Of a DNA stretch of 64,000 nucleotides, positions 37,947 through 49,262 are shown in pieces. The stretch comes from Symbiodinium natans (taxonomy: Eukaryota; Sar; Dinophyceae; Suessiales; Symbiodiniaceae). Position 1 is the first letter of the stretch. Every line of letters begins with the position of its first letter. The position numbers were made by a program, and so were the translations under genes. Under the pieces are notes generated by a model that saw only the letters and a program-made list of their open reading frames with translations, made no database searches and was not told the DNA's origin. The stretch lies in assembly GCA_905221605.1 (NCBI GenBank), contig CAJNDS010002823.1, positions 149,501 through 213,500 of the forward strand. Reading direction: 5' to 3'.

Positions 37947-38024
37947 GGGCTACTATACCCTATAACCCCCTCTAAACAGGCCCTTTATAGGGTTGATTAT
38001 GGGGATTAGAGGGCCTAACAGCCT
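37947..38024. mobile_element. Family-8 element, second copy
   Basis: GGGCTACTATACCCTATAAC to GGGCCTAACAGCC, about 78 bp, clearly related to 53067-53137. Open minus frames flank it, but I could not establish a single in-frame splice. Confidence 0.78.
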
Positions 38025-38354
38025 ATCCTGGTGGAGTGAGGCTTTCCCCACTCTGATGATTTAGGGTTTAGGGTTTAGGGTTTAGGGTTTAGGGTTTAGG
38101 GTTTAGGGTTTAGGGTTTAGGGTTGTGGAGCATCCTTTGGCTCTCCGCAGGCGCGGCAAAACCCTGGGCCCTGGACCCGCAAGCCCTCGCTTGGTGCTTG
38201 ATAACACTCTGACAGCGAACTTCATTAAGATCCATGAGGGTTTAGGAGGGTCCCAATAAAGGCCCACACCTAAACCCTAGAACCCTCGAATCCCGGAACC
38301 CTGGACCCCTAAACCCTAAACCCTAAGCCCTAAGTTCTAAACCCTAAACCCTAA

Positions 38355-38457
38355 ACCCAAAACCCAAAACCCAAAACCCAAAACCCAAAACCCAAAACCC
38401 TGCACCCTGAACCCTGAACCCTGAACCCTGAACCCTGAACCCTGAACCCTGAACCCT
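38355..38457. repeat. Adjacent variant arrays CCCAAAA then CCCTGAA
   Basis: Six to seven perfect CCCAAAA units pass directly into about eight CCCTGAA units, each internally homogeneous. Confidence 0.92.
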
Positions 38458-38466
38458 ATCTAAGGC

Positions 38467-38505
38467 CGAGGCGGGGCCACCGAATTCCTGGGGCTCTTCA
38501 GGCTC
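38467..38505 (-). CDS. ERG4: Sterol reductase exon: EPEEPQEFGGPAS
   Basis: EFGGP is the conserved N-terminal motif of ERG4-type reductases. Acceptor ACGGCAG|GAG; GC donor TCG|GCCTTA in phase 0 joins to AGNLFIMVTSH. Confidence 0.85.
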
Positions 38506-38533
38506 CTGCCGTGCCACGAAGATTTTGGGGTTT

Positions 38534-38946
38534 AGGGTTTACGATATTAGGGGTACCTTCTTGGGGTCCTTGCTATAGGGTTTAGGGTTTAGGGTTTGGG
38601 GTTTAGGGTTTGGGGTTTGGGGTTTAGGGTTTAGGGTTTTAGGGTTTAGGGTTTAGGGTTTAGGGTTTAGGGTTTAGGGTTTAGGGTTTAGGGTTTAGGG
38701 TTTAGGTTTTATGGTTTAGGGTTTAGGGTTTAGGGTTTAGGGTTTAGGGTTTAGGGTTTAGGGTTTAGGGTTTAGGGTTTAGGGTTTAGGGTTTAGGGTT
38801 TAGGGTTTAGGGTTTAGGGTTTAGGGTTTAGGGTTTCGGGTTTAGGGTTTAGGGTTTAGGGTTTAGGGTTTAGGGTTTAGGGTGGTCCTTACTAGAAGGG
38901 GATCCTACTATTTGGGGATTGGGGGTCCCCTATTTTCGTAAACCCC
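38534..38946. mobile_element. Family-3 element inflated by a ~300-bp TTTAGGG array
   Basis: Left AGGGTTTACGATATTAGGGG and TACCTTCTTGGGGTCC at 38536-38570; array 38578-38884; then GGTCCTTACTAGAAGGG, ATCCTACTATTTGGGG and CCCTATTTTCGTAAACCCC. Confidence 0.88.
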
Positions 38947-39611
38947 TACTCGGGAGCTGGTGGATGCGACATTTACAGAGGGGTTTAGGGCGGTCAGGGT
39001 TTGGGGGGTTTAGGGTTTAGGGTTCAGGGTTTAGGGTTTAGGGTATTTGGGTTTAGGGCGGTTTGGGTAGGGCGTTTAGGGCTTAGGAAAAAGGAGGGTA
39101 TCCAGTTTCGTGCATTTTGGGTTTTGGGGTTTTGGGGGTTTGGGTCTAGGAGTTTCGGGTTTCGAGCGAGAGGGCCCTTTCCCGATCTGTGTACAAATGC
39201 TCCCAGTCTGAGCTCGGGGATCTCGTCAGACAAGTCGCACTTCCTCGTGCGCTGTGATACATGGCTGGTTGTTCTAAACCTGGGCCTCTCTGTTCTAGGC
39301 CCTAAACCGTAAACCCCGAGGTGAAAAACATAACTCAAAAGGAACGGGATGGGAAACGGAGGCACGTTCCTTCAAAAACTCCCGGAGAAACCGCGCGAAT
39401 CTGCTCTGCCTTCTCGATACAACGGCTCCTGAACACTAAGCCTTGAAACTGTATAGTCGAACCCTTGAAAAACCATTTTTCAACCCCATAAACCCTACAC
39501 CCTATCGAAGCCCCATTCAAAAAGAGGAAAAACTAAAAAGCAGAAAGACACTCCCATAAACACCTTACAAACACCCGATAAGCCCTATAAGCCCACAAGC
39601 ACAGTGACTTG

Positions 39612-39718
39612 GTAGCCCAGTACCCATATCATAGTAAGGGCACCCTTTTTGAGGTTGGTTACTTCATAAGGTAGCATTGAACCCAAAAAACGGGAAAAAG
39701 GGTACTACTGGGCTGCCA
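39612..39718. mobile_element. Family-2 element
   Basis: Ends GGTAGCCCAGTACCC / TACTACTGGGCTGCC; internal GGGCACCCTTTTTGAGG as in other copies. Confidence 0.78.
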
Positions 39719-40626
39719 CTAGCCCTAAACCCTAAACCCTAAACCCTAAACCATAAACCCTAAACTCTAAACCCTAAACCCTAAACCCTAAACCCTAAAA
39801 CCCCAACCCTAAACCCTCATGGTACCAAAGAGTCCTTGGCTTCGGTCTTTGGCTTCGGTTTCCTGGAGTGGGTTTAGGGTTTAGGTTTAGGGTTTAGGGT
39901 TTAGGGTTTAGGGTTTAGGGTTTAGGGTTTAGAGTTTAGGGTTCTTGCCGCAGGATTCCCCCAAAGCGAGATCCCAAAACAAAAGTTAGGGCCATAAGGT
40001 TTAGGGTTTCGGTTTTAGGGTTTAGGGCGCTTAGGAGGGTTTGTGGGGTTTAGAGTCAAAGTTTGGAGTTTCAGGGGCTCAGGGTCAAGGATTGAAAGGT
40101 TCAGGGGCTCAGCTGTTGAGAGGATTTGGGGTTCAGGAGTTTGGGGGGGGGGGTTCTGGTTTAAGGGTTTCGGGCCGGAGGCTCCGAGTTTCGGACACCC
40201 TAAACCCTAAACCCTAAACCCCAAACCCTAAACCCTAAACCCTAAACCCTAAACCCGAAACCCCTAGGCCCTAAACCCGTGGCGCTTGAGGTCTTCCAGC
40301 TGTATTCGTTGGCAGTCGTACCGGCACTGGATCGAAACTCTCGGTGTCGGGTCTAGGAATTTGCTTAAGGAACTTGCCACTGAACTTCGAGAAAGCCCGC
40401 GACAGCCGAACATGCAACGCCATGACTGATAGGAGCTCCGTTTCAGGCTAGGAAACCATCACCCGACAAGCCCGACGATCTTTGCAAACCCAGGCGCTCA
40501 TCGGAAACCTTCTTCTCCTCACAGTGGTGGCGACACTTGCGTTGCTGAAGGGCATCATCTGCTTACTTCGGGGGAAGGGTGTGGTGAGTACGCGCAATCG
40601 GGTCAATTGTTGAAAAAGAAGCTTAA

Positions 40627-41263
40627 CTACTGTTTGCTTAAGAACCCCAAAAAACACACAAAACAAATAAGCGACAAACATGTGTATATATGGTCCAGTG
40701 CTCCCCGGCCCCCCCCTCCCCCCCCCACCCATGGTCTGGAACCCCCCCCCCCCCCTGTGGTGTGGTTGGGGGTTGGTTTTAGGGTTAGGGTTTAGGGTTT
40801 AGGGTTTTAGGGTTTAGGGTTTAGGGTTTAGGGTTAGGGTTTGGGTTTAGGGTTTAGGTTTGGGTTTAGGGTTTAGGGCCCCCCCCCCCCCCCCCCCCCT
40901 GTGGTGTGGTTGGGGGTTGGTTTTAGGGTTTAGGGTTTAGGGTTGGTTTAGGGCTTAGGGTTTGACAGGGTTTAGGGTTAGAGACGGTAGACCTGGAGGG
41001 GGGAAGGGGGGGGGGGGGTAAACGCCTCACACACATGGGTTTCCCCGAAAACGCGCTCCGTCAACCGAACACAACACTCAAAACACGGGTTTTGGCGAGG
41101 GTCGCCCCCCCCCCCCCCCTACCTGACCATACCATGGGGGGGGGGGGGGGGCCGGACACGCCAGACGCCGGACCATATATACAATTATATATATATATAT
41201 ATATATATATATTACCCTTAATAAGGAAGACTGTTTTTTTCGGGGTTCTTACTCAATTAGCAG
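40627..41263. mobile_element. Family-9 element, large copy with C/G runs and telomere-like DNA
   Basis: CTACTGTTTGCTTAAGAACC at the left and GGGGTTCTTACTCAATTAGC at the right enclose homopolymer C/G runs, a duplicated TGTGGTGTGGTTGGGGGTTG segment (40756-40775 and 40900-40919) and telomere-like units. Confidence 0.7.
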
Positions 41264-41724
41264 ATAAGTAGATAAGAAAAGCGTCTCGGCTCCCAGCTTC
41301 CGGCTGGCCTGGGAGTTTTTTCAAAGCAGCGTCAGACCCTAAACCCTAAACCAACCCTAAACCCTAAACCCTAATCACGAGTATGGCCCAGCATCAACGT
41401 ATCCTCAGCCCGAAGCATCCTCAGCTTCCTACCTGTTTAGGGTTTAGGGTTTAGGTTTAGGGTTTAGGGTTTAGGGTTTAGGGTTTAGGGTTTAGGGTTT
41501 AGGGTTTAGGGTTTAGGGACCCTAAACATCGCGACGCATCCATAAACAGCCCCCAAATCCCAAACATCCCCAAGCCCCTAAGCCCTAAACTGAATCAGTC
41601 CTAAGCCCCGAAGCCTGAACCTAAGCCCTCAGCTTGAAACCCGAAGCCCTAAACCCTAAACCCTAAACCCCAAACCCCAAACCCCAAACCAGAAACCCCA
41701 AACCCTAAACCCTAAACCCTAAAC

Positions 41725-41822
41725 CCTCGGCTCTTCCGAGGCCCTCAGCTTGCTCCTTCGGAGGCGGGGTCGCTGCTCTCGACGAGGCGCCCTTCTTCAG
41801 CGGCGAGGCTTTCTCGCTCATC
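41725..41822 (-). CDS. Possible first coding exon: MSEKASPLKKGASSRAA..
   Basis: An ATG (41821-41819) follows directly on the acceptor GTGGGCAG|G. It opens 32 codons rich in Ser, Pro, Lys and Ala, as in disordered N-termini; the donor GAGG|GTTTAG is in a telomere-like array. In a dinoflagellate this acceptor could receive the spliced leader. Assignment to the sterol reductase is by position only. Confidence 0.5.
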
Positions 41823-41989
41823 CTGCCCACATAGGTTTAGGGTTTAGGGTTTAGGGTTTAGGGTTTAGGGTTTAGGGTTTAGGGTTTAGGGTTTAGGGTT
41901 TAGGGTTTAGGGTTTAGGGTTTAGGGTAAGTTTAGGGTTTAGGGTTTAGGGTTTAGGGCTTAGGGTTTAGGGTTTAGAGTAACCCAAAT

Positions 41990-44100
41990 CCTTTTCAAGA
42001 AGTGCATGCATTTTGACGGAGCCCAGGCCCGAGTAGAGGGAAGAAGAACCCTCTCCTGGTCCATTTGGCATACGCTTCAGGGCTTAAATAGGGTTTAGTA
42101 GGGTTCGGTCGAACCAAACAACCCAATTGTCTCATGCCTTTAAACCCTAATCCCTTCCCACTATTGCTAAACTTGAAGTGTGCTTTTAGCATTCGGGGGA
42201 TGTTTTTATCCATATGCCATCTTTTGGGATGGGGTTTAGATTGGCTTGAGGGTTTTTGCGGCTCTCAACCCCCCCCCACCCCCCTAATTCGGAATGGGGT
42301 TCAACAGGCGGGGTCAGTTTCGACAGGATTTTCCCGAAAGGGGTTTTACAATCAGGGGGGGGGGGGTTAATACAAGGGGAGAAGGGATTAACCCCTAAAC
42401 CCTAAACCCTAAACCCTAAATCCTAAACCCTGAACCCGACACCCGAAGCAAAGAGCCGCAAAAGCAGACCAATGGGGCGTTCAGGGCCTTAAAGACTTGC
42501 TGTGTTTCGGGTTTCGGTGCGTATGGTGAGCGAGGCTGGGGTTTAGGGTTTAGTGCCAGTTTAGGGTTTAGGGTTTAGGGTTTAGGGTTTAGGGTTTAGG
42601 GTTTAGGTTTTAGGGCTTAGGGTTTGTGGGTATCTAGGGGCTCAGGACCTCTCATGAAGGGCGACCCAGACTCTGATCCCAAAAACTGCGACAGGAAATC
42701 TTGGGTTTAGCAGCTTGGCACAGTTGCTGCGATGATAAAGGGTCTAGGTTTAGGGTTTAGAAGCACATGTTCTGCTGAAGAGGCCTTCGTTGCACAGTGC
42801 AGGGGTCTAACTCTGAACCCTACAAAGGCCCGAAACCCAAAAACTCGGGGTTTCGGGCGGTTTCTGAGTTTTTGGCACCTAAACCCTAAACGCTAAACCC
42901 TAAACCCTAAATCCTAAACATCCCTAAACCCTAAACCCTAACACCCTTCCCTGCCTTTGCCAACCAATCTGGCGGCCGCTACGCAGGTGAGCCAATACCG
43001 CTGCGGATGCTTCAGGTGGCCCGCTTTCAAAAGGGATTCCCTACACCCTCAACACCCTGAACACCCTGAACACCTTAAACACCCTAAACACCCTAAACAC
43101 CCTAAACACCCTAAACACCCTCAACACCCTAAACCCCTAAACCCTAAACCCTAAACCCCTAAACCCTAAACCCTAAACCCTAAACCCCTAAACCCTAAAC
43201 CCTGAACGACTGACTGAGCCCCATCGGGGACCAAGATACGACCCTGAAGGGCACGAGAGCGCGACCAGCACTGTGGAAGCCCTTGGAACCTATGAGTTTG
43301 GTCACCAACTCAAGGGTTCCCCCTAAGAAGGTTAGGGTTTAGGGTTTAGGGTGTAGGGTTTAGGGTTTGGGGTTTAGGGTTTGGGGTTTGGGGTTTAGGG
43401 TTTAGGGTTTCGGTTTTCGGGTTTTGGGTTTTAGGGTTTTAGGGTTTTTGGGTTCAGGGTTTAGGGTCGGAAGGCGTGGTTGCCAACACCCCAAAACAAG
43501 CCTCTCCCCGAAGTGAGGGTTTAGGTTTTAGGGTTTAGGGTTTGGAGTTTAAGCTTCACACCCCTGAAGGGTTCCCCTGGTGATTCCCTGCAACATGGTG
43601 CCTAAACCATACCCTGGTCCAGGGGTTATGGTTTAGGGTTTAGGGTTTAGGGTTTAAGGGTACAAGCTCAGGGGTCCAAGAGAGATTCTCCTGATCTACC
43701 TGCTTGAAGGTTCATTGGGGTGATCATTGGGGTTTAGGGTAGAGGGTTGCAAGTAAGGTAACCCAAGAAAAGCCCTAGTCACTTCTCTAAAGTATGCCCC
43801 TTTTGGGGTTACGATTGTAAGGCGGCCCAGTTTGTAGGGTACCCAAAAAAGGACCATCATTTTGAGAACTAACCCTAAACCTTAAACCCAGACACTTAAA
43901 ACCCTGCGTTTATCTACCAGTGAACCCTTCCAATTCAAGTCAGTAGAACCAACCAGAAGTTCCTCAACCCCCATACTATTTCCGGGACTCGCACGAGACC
44001 GGAACCCTAAACCCTAAACCCTAAACCCTAAACCCTGAACCCTGAACCCTGAACAAGAACCCTAAACCCTAAACCCTAATTTTAAACCCACCCTAGCACC
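41990..44100. other. Unassigned stretch between the sterol reductase start and flippase exon
   Basis: Telomere-like arrays, one family-4 element (43770-43873) and several small open minus islands: 42002-42070 (RMPNGPGEGSSSLYSGLG), 42955-43030 and 43246-43280 (ASTVLVALSC, whose phase would follow the 44.1-kb flippase exon). None carries a firm motif. Confidence 0.5.
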
Positions 44101-44106
44101 CGGGGC

Positions 44107-44154
44107 CTCAAGAGGTCGTCCACGCGAGGATCGACCAGGTCAACGTGGGGAGTC
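44107..44154 (-). CDS. P4-ATPase exon: TPHVDLVDPRVDDLL
   Basis: Matches the N-domain entry motif (P-H-V-N-F-x-D-P). Acceptor TTATCAG|G; GC donor TTGAG|GCCCCG, phase 2. This is the last flippase exon before the 41-kb gap that contains the sterol reductase. Confidence 0.88.
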
Positions 44155-44825
44155 CTGATAATTTTACGAGGGGGCTCGGGTTTGGGGTGGGGTTTGCAGG
44201 TTTTGGGTTTGGGGGTTTAGGCTTCGGGTTTATGGTTGTAGGGGGTTGGGGGTCAGTGGGCTTAGGGTCTGCGCTTTAAGGGGGTGTCTATAGGGGTTTG
44301 GGGTTTACAGGTTCGGGTCTCGGGTTTCGGGTTTTAGGGCGTGCAGTTTAAGGTTTTAGGGGTTTGAGGTATGTAGGGCGGGCTCAGGGTGTGGGGTGCA
44401 GGGTCTTGAGTTTTTGGGGTCGGGCTCGGGATTTAGGCTTTCAATATTGAAGCTTACAGGTCTAGGATTGGTCGGGAGCTTACATGAAACCTGAGCCCGG
44501 AACCTGAACCCGACACCCGAAACCCCCTAAAACCCTAAAATCCTCAAACCCTCAAACCCGAACACCCTAAAACCCTGAAACCCTAAAACCCTCAAACCCT
44601 AAAACCCTCAAACCCTCAAACCCTAAAACCCTAAGTTCTAACAGCAGGTCCCAGTCCACGGACTCCCCCGGCAGCAAACTGCAGGCTATGTTATTCTAGA
44701 CCCGGGAGTAACCTTGGAATAAAAAGGGCGCCCTTTTTGGTTTGAACCCTAAACCCCAAAACCGTCTTGCTTCGACCTCCTGTCTTTGGCTCCCTGCTAC
44801 TACGTGCTTAAGAAGCCGCCCCCCC

Positions 44826-44856
<31 letters not shown>

Positions 44857-44883
44857 ACCAGAATAGTACTCCCTGCCTGGTCA

Positions 44884-44990
44884 GTTCTCAAGAAGCAGGG
44901 TCCCTTTTTTGGGAACCCTAACTATTAGGGGCCGCCTTTTTTATGGTACAAGTACCTTCAAAAGGGACCATCATTTAGAGAATCCCTTTT
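44884..44990. mobile_element. Family-4 element
   Basis: Left GTTCTCAAGAAGCAGGGTCC, right GGGACCATCATTTAGAGAAT; the centre contains GGGGCCGCC. A similar copy is at 43770-43873. Confidence 0.72.
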
Positions 44991-45365
44991 TGAGGTTTAG
45001 GGTTTGGGGCTTTAGGGTTCCGACTGAAGCCTTTGGGGTTTAAGGTTTGGGGTCTACGGTCATGTCTTGCTTGCGTTCCCATGTGCACGCGCTTGAGGAG
45101 CGGACGACAATGCCTCTCGTAGCCAAAATCAGCTTTCAGGTTTTCGGGTTTATGGTCTTAAGGGCTTCCTGGAGGTTTAAGGTTTAGTTTCAGGTTTAGG
45201 GTTAGGGTTTAGGGTTTATGGTCTTAAGGGTTTCTTGGAGGGGAGGGGCGGGGGAGACTGAGGCAACTAGGGCCGCCACCGCTTGGCACCAGCCGGTGCA
45301 ACGGGCGGCTCCTCGCGCAATTATTATATCCCCCCTACACCTCATGAGCCCCCTAAACCCTCAAC

Positions 45366-45602
45366 CCTAAACCCTAAACACTTAAACCCCTAAATCCCTA
45401 AACCCCTAAACCCCTAAACCGCTAAACCCCTAAACCCTAAACCCCTAAACCCCTAAACCCCTAAACCCCTAAACCCCTAAACCCCTAAACCCCTAAACCC
45501 CTAAGCCCTGAACCCCAAGAGCCCCAGAACCCTGAACCCCTAAACCCTAAACCCCTAAGCCCTAAACCCCAAGGGCCCCAGGAACCCTGAACCCCAAACC
45601 CG
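45366..45602. repeat. CCCCTAAA octamer array and variants
   Basis: Mostly CCCCTAAA octamers instead of CCCTAAA. Similar octamer arrays: 8014-8063, and CCCTAAAA at 18497-18626. Confidence 0.9.
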
Positions 45603-45982
45603 AAGAAAGTTATTGGGGTTTGGTGGGCGTGGCTGTAAGCTTTTTTGGGAGGTTTAGGAGCTCCCGGGTTTTGGGGGAGGATGGTTCCCTAAACCCTAAA
45701 CCCTAAACCCTAAACCCTAATACAGGGCCTTAGGGTTTAGGATTTCGGGCGCTCGGTGGGTGGTTTTGAGGGGCTTTTTTGTTGTTGAGGCCTTAAGGCC
45801 CTAAGACCCACAAAGCCCGGAGGCTTTGAGGCATAGGGTTTAGGGTCTGGGGTTTGCAAGACCTGTTGGTTGCCCCAACCCCTAAGAATCAACATCTTCC
45901 ACAAGCCCTATGAAGCCTACAAACCCCACAAGCCCTATAACAGTGGGGTTTGGGTGTAAGCACTACAAACCTAGGCCTATAC

Positions 45983-46094
45983 CTAGGTTGCCCAGGAAGC
46001 TAGGCTGAAAAAAAAGTGCCCTTGTTGTGCCTAAAAAAGGGTTTATAGGGGAATCTACACGGCAAAAAGGGAATAAGGGTACTACTGGGCATCC
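45983..46094. mobile_element. Family-2 element, intact ends
   Basis: CTAGGTTGCCCAGGAAGC at the left and TACTGGGCATCCTAG at the right form an imperfect inverted repeat; internal AAAAAGGG..GGGAATAAGGG as in the family. Confidence 0.8.
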
Positions 46095-46595
46095 TAGATA
46101 AACGCCCTAAACCCCAAACCCTAAACCCTAAACCGTAAACCCTAAACCCTTAACCCTTAAACCCTGAACCCTAATCCCTAAACCCTCTCGTGAGCCCCAT
46201 AGACCCCCAAAAAAACCTAAGCAGAGGATACGGCCCGGACCGGGCCCGTCACTAACTTTCAACGCCCCTTTTGGCCCCTAGGCTTTCAAAGGTACGCTTG
46301 AGGGTGTGAGGTTTAGGGGTTTAGGGGTTTAGGGTTTTAGGGGGTTTAGGGGTTTAGGGGTTTAGGGGTTTAGGGGTTTAGGGGTTAGGGTTTAGGGCTG
46401 AGGGTTCTAGGGTTTACTGCAGGGGCGCTCTCCGCCCCCATGAGCTTAGGCCTTGTTTAGGCTTTAGGGGGGTTTGTGGAGGGCGCTCCTCCACGGTTTT
46501 GCCCATCTTCATCATCACCTGGGCTCATGCCCTTCGGTTGCTTTTTGCTCAAGTTTGGGGGGGGGGGGTTTAGGCTAAGGACTTGAAAGACAGAA

Positions 46596-46729
46596 GCTTG
46601 GGATGTTCCCCCTTGTACCTAACACTCCGTAATAGGGACTATAGAGTCCCTCCTGAGGACTGTTATAAGGGGAAACCCTAAACCCTAAACCCTAAACCCT
46701 AAACCCTAAACCCTGAACATCCCAAACAG
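46596..46729. mobile_element. Family-7 element with CCCTAAA array inside right terminal repeat
   Basis: Left CTTGGGATGTTCCCCCTTGT; palindrome GGGACTATAGAGTCCC; ACTGTTATAAGGGGAA, then CCCTAAA units, then GAACATCCCAAA. Second copy 11836-11976 (TTGGAATGTTC.. to GGGGAACATCCCAAG). Confidence 0.85.
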
Positions 46730-47614
46730 CAGCTTTCAAAGATCAGGCAGATAGGACTTTCTACATGCCGCTGGCAAGGATGCCCCGCACACTGCATGCG
46801 GGGTAGTAGGCATTGGCACAACCCTAAACCCTAAACCCTAAACCCTAAACCCTAAACCCCACTTCTGAGCCTAAAGAGGCGGGGCCCGAAGCCTAAGAAG
46901 CTCTTCAAATCGGATCGGAAGTGGGGAACGCGCTAGGGCTTAAGATTCAGCATTCCGGGGTGCAGATCTCCAGGGCTTTTAGGAGTTTCTTAAGTCTTGT
47001 GTCGGGGAGTTTAGGCGCCTCGTAGGGTGCAAGGCCTACGCGCCTTGCGGGCTAGGAGCAAGATGGAACCCAGTGGATTTCAGGATGTAAGGTTCAAGGT
47101 TCCCCCTACCCAGGCTTAAACAAGCCCCACATAGCCCTCAATCAAGCCTTAATTGCACCCATTTTTTTGGGGGGGGGGGGGGGGGGGGGGGGGGTAATTG
47201 GGCTGGGGAGGGGGCAGCATAAGACCCTGTGGTACTTACTCAAACTGCTCCGAGAACACCCGTTCAACTGCTTCATGGTCGGAACGACTAAAGCGAAAAC
47301 ATGGTTCCAAATGCGGGGGGGACGGGGGGAAGCCTCCACCACAAATGGATCACTCAGAAAAGCGTTGTGTTGTTGGGGCCTTCTCAGAATCCCTGAAAAT
47401 GGCCCGAAACCCTAAACTAACCCTAAACCCCATGATTCCACTGGGGACACAACAGAGTGGTAGAGAAGAGTAGTAGGGGCCTGAGTTTAGGGTCCAGGGT
47501 CCAGGGTCTAGGGTCTAGGGTTTAGGGTTTAGGGTTTAGGGTTTAGGGTTTAGGGTTTAGGGTCCCCAAAAACCGTAGACCTTGTACCAAGGGAACTAAC
47601 AGAGGAAGAGCAGC

Positions 47615-47638
47615 CTGGCGCTTGATCTCCGTCATGCC
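47615..47638 (-). CDS. P4-ATPase micro-exon: GMTEIKRQ
   Basis: Eight codons continuing ITYGQ-GMTEIKRQ, as in the family. Acceptor CTGGCAG|GGC, donor CAG|GCTGCT (GC); or the exon may run six codons further to GTTCCC. Confidence 0.85.
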
Positions 47639-47688
47639 CTGCCAGAGGACACAACTTGACCCCAATCTACCTGGGGGTTCATGGTCTT

Positions 47689-47798
47689 ACCTCTGGAGTA
47701 GACCCAGGACAAAATATACCTTTTAGGGATAAGTAGCTGTAATGGGAACCCTAAACCCAAAAAAAGTATTAAAGTATTACTCCAAAGCCCAGTGGTAC
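47689..47798. mobile_element. Family-5 element (second copy 4652-4767)
   Basis: Both copies share CTGGAGTAGACCC-GGA, ATAAGTAGCT.TAAT.GGAACC and AAAAAAAGTRT, ending TACTCCAAARCCCAGT; the ends form an inverted GGAGTA repeat. They lie 43 kb apart, one in the flippase K-L intron. Confidence 0.8.
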
Positions 47799-47956
47799 TT
47801 ATTAACCCTCTTTTTTTAAGTACTTGTAACTCACTCATATACTTAGTAACCAACTATAACTCTATATGTAAGCCCCTTAAGTGCCCTAATGTGGTTATAA
47901 GTGCAGTTCTAAGTACCGGTATCATGGGTTACTGAGTAACATGAACCTCAAAGTAG
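47794..47956. mobile_element. Family-1 element, diverged
   Basis: Right half (GGTTATAAGTGCAGTT.. to CATGAACCTCAAAGTAG) matches the 62.8-kb copy; the left half is rearranged. Lies in a flippase intron. Confidence 0.7.
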
Positions 47957-48336
47957 GGGTTCTACCTTGGACCCTTTAAGGTTGTACCCTTGGGCTTAAG
48001 GATTCCTAAGGGAATATACGGGCCATATTGAGAATATATTATGGGGAACCTTTAGGGGTACAGACAATAGCAACACCGCTCCCATCAAGGAACTATACCC
48101 GACAAGTTCCGGATTCATTGTTTAGGGTCTGGGGCTTCTGTGATTCTCAAACCCTGAACCCCAAAAAAGCACAGACCAGGTGTACCCCTACACCCTAAGC
48201 CTTGTACCTGACGTCCTACTGCGAACCCCCCTCCCCCCTAAGCCCTAAACCCTAAACCCTCAACCCGAAACCCTCAACCCCCAACCCTAAACCCTGAACC
48301 CTGAACCCTAAACCCTAAACCCTAACTGCGGATGGC

Positions 48337-48411
48337 CTGGCCGTAGGTGATGCCCTTGACGCAAAACTTCCGGAAGTCCATAACGTTGCACGTCAGGGTG
48401 CCCGTCTTGTC
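48337..48411 (-). CDS. P4-ATPase exon: phosphorylation site DKTGTLTCNVMDF
   Basis: Twenty-five codons: DKTGTLTCNVMDFRKFC then VKGITYGQ. The Asp of DKTGT is the catalytic phospho-acceptor. Acceptor ACCGAG|GAC; GC donor CAG|GCCATC. Family members continue 'YG.G.TEI', which is what the next exon supplies. Confidence 0.97.
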
Positions 48412-48532
48412 CTCGGTCCAAGCTTGCTGTTGGTTTAGGGCTTATAGGGTTTAGGGTTTAGGGTTTAGGGTTTAGGGTTTAGGGTTTAGGGTTTAGGGTT
48501 TAGGGTTTAGGGTTTAGGGTTTAGGGTTTAGG

Positions 48533-48893
48533 GGTTAGGGGTTAGGGGCTAGGGGTTAGGGGTTAGGGGTTGGGGAGGGGTTAGGGGTTAGGGGTTAGGG
48601 GTTAGGGGTTAGGGGTTAGGGGTTAGGGTTAGGGGTTAGGGGGGGTTAGGGGTTAGGGGTTAGGGGTTAGGGGTTAGGGGTTAGGGGTTAGGGGTTAGGG
48701 GTTAGGGGTTAGGGGTTAGGGGTTAGGGGTTAGGGGTTAGGGGTTAGGGGTTAGGGGTTAGGGGTTAGGGGTTAGGGGTTAGGGGTTACGGGTTAGGGGT
48801 TAGGGGTTAGGGGTTAGGGGTTAGGGGTTAGGGGTTAGGGGTTAGGGGTTAGGGGTTAGGGGTTAGGGGTTAGGGGTTAGGGGTTAGGGGTTA
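48533..48893. repeat. Homogeneous TTAGGGG heptamer array
   Basis: A canonical TTTAGGG array (48438-48532) switches abruptly to about 50 units of TTAGGGG with few interruptions. Lies between flippase exons J (49194) and K (48411). Confidence 0.95.
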
Positions 48894-49193
48894 GTAGGGA
48901 AGTATGGAGTGAGGGAATGAGGATTCCCTTAAAGGGTATATATATATATATATAGGGCCCTAATTCCCTCATTTTTCTGCTAATCAACAATAAGCAAACA
49001 GGATCAGCCCGAGACATCCGGCCTTGAAAGCTCCGCGCAGATTGGGGCCTGGGGGCTTAGGGCCCTAAACCCAAAACCCTAAACCCAAAACCCCTATAAA
49101 TCCCAACAGTGGTAGGAGCCGGTCATGAATGATAAGTGAATCAGAACTTTACAGGTGCCAAACTCTCCCCCCCCCCTGTCAAGTCTGAGCTGC

Positions 49194-49262
49194 AGAGAAG
49201 ACGTACTCCACCTGGCCCAACTCCTCGTTGAGGTCCGACGTGCGAGGCATGCAGCGGATGCC
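49194..49262 (-). CDS. P4-ATPase exon: RTSDLNEELGQVEYVFS
   Basis: Twenty-three codons ending in MPRTSDLNEELGQVEYVFS, the near-invariant block just before the phosphorylation site. Acceptor GCGCAG|GGC. GC donor TCT|GCAGCT in phase 0 joins exactly to DKTGT in the next exon, making FSDKTGTLT. This junction is the clearest proof of GC donors here. Confidence 0.96.

Larger units (their letters stand above)
12001..41822 (-). other. ERG4: Sterol C-24(28) reductase (ERG4/ERG24 family) gene, about 30 kb, nested in flippase intron
   Basis: Gene-level entry; exons are listed separately. ERG4 reduces the C-24(28) double bond late in ergosterol-type synthesis, in the ER membrane. Joined exons follow the family order: EFGGP, a TM segment with VTSHILM, CNGYLTFYASLL, LHACGLF, a TM segment FMSTAIILG, IYAFFMG, KMVAETRLSW, FIPYTWDITTEKFGWM, DEANYQK, RRDLFPTF..IENPKYIKC, LLIDGWYGKARKMHYTAD, WGLGCGFGSFLPPL, ITHRAIRDEERC, KYGATWDKYLQ. 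WDI..EK.GWM, ANxQK and DGWYGxARKxHYTAD favour ERG4 over ERG24 or DHCR7. An exon after EFGGP..SHILM, parts between 24.5 and 21 kb, and the very C-terminus are not firmly found. Introns reach 7 kb. All exons share the strand of the surrounding flippase gene. Confidence 0.9.
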
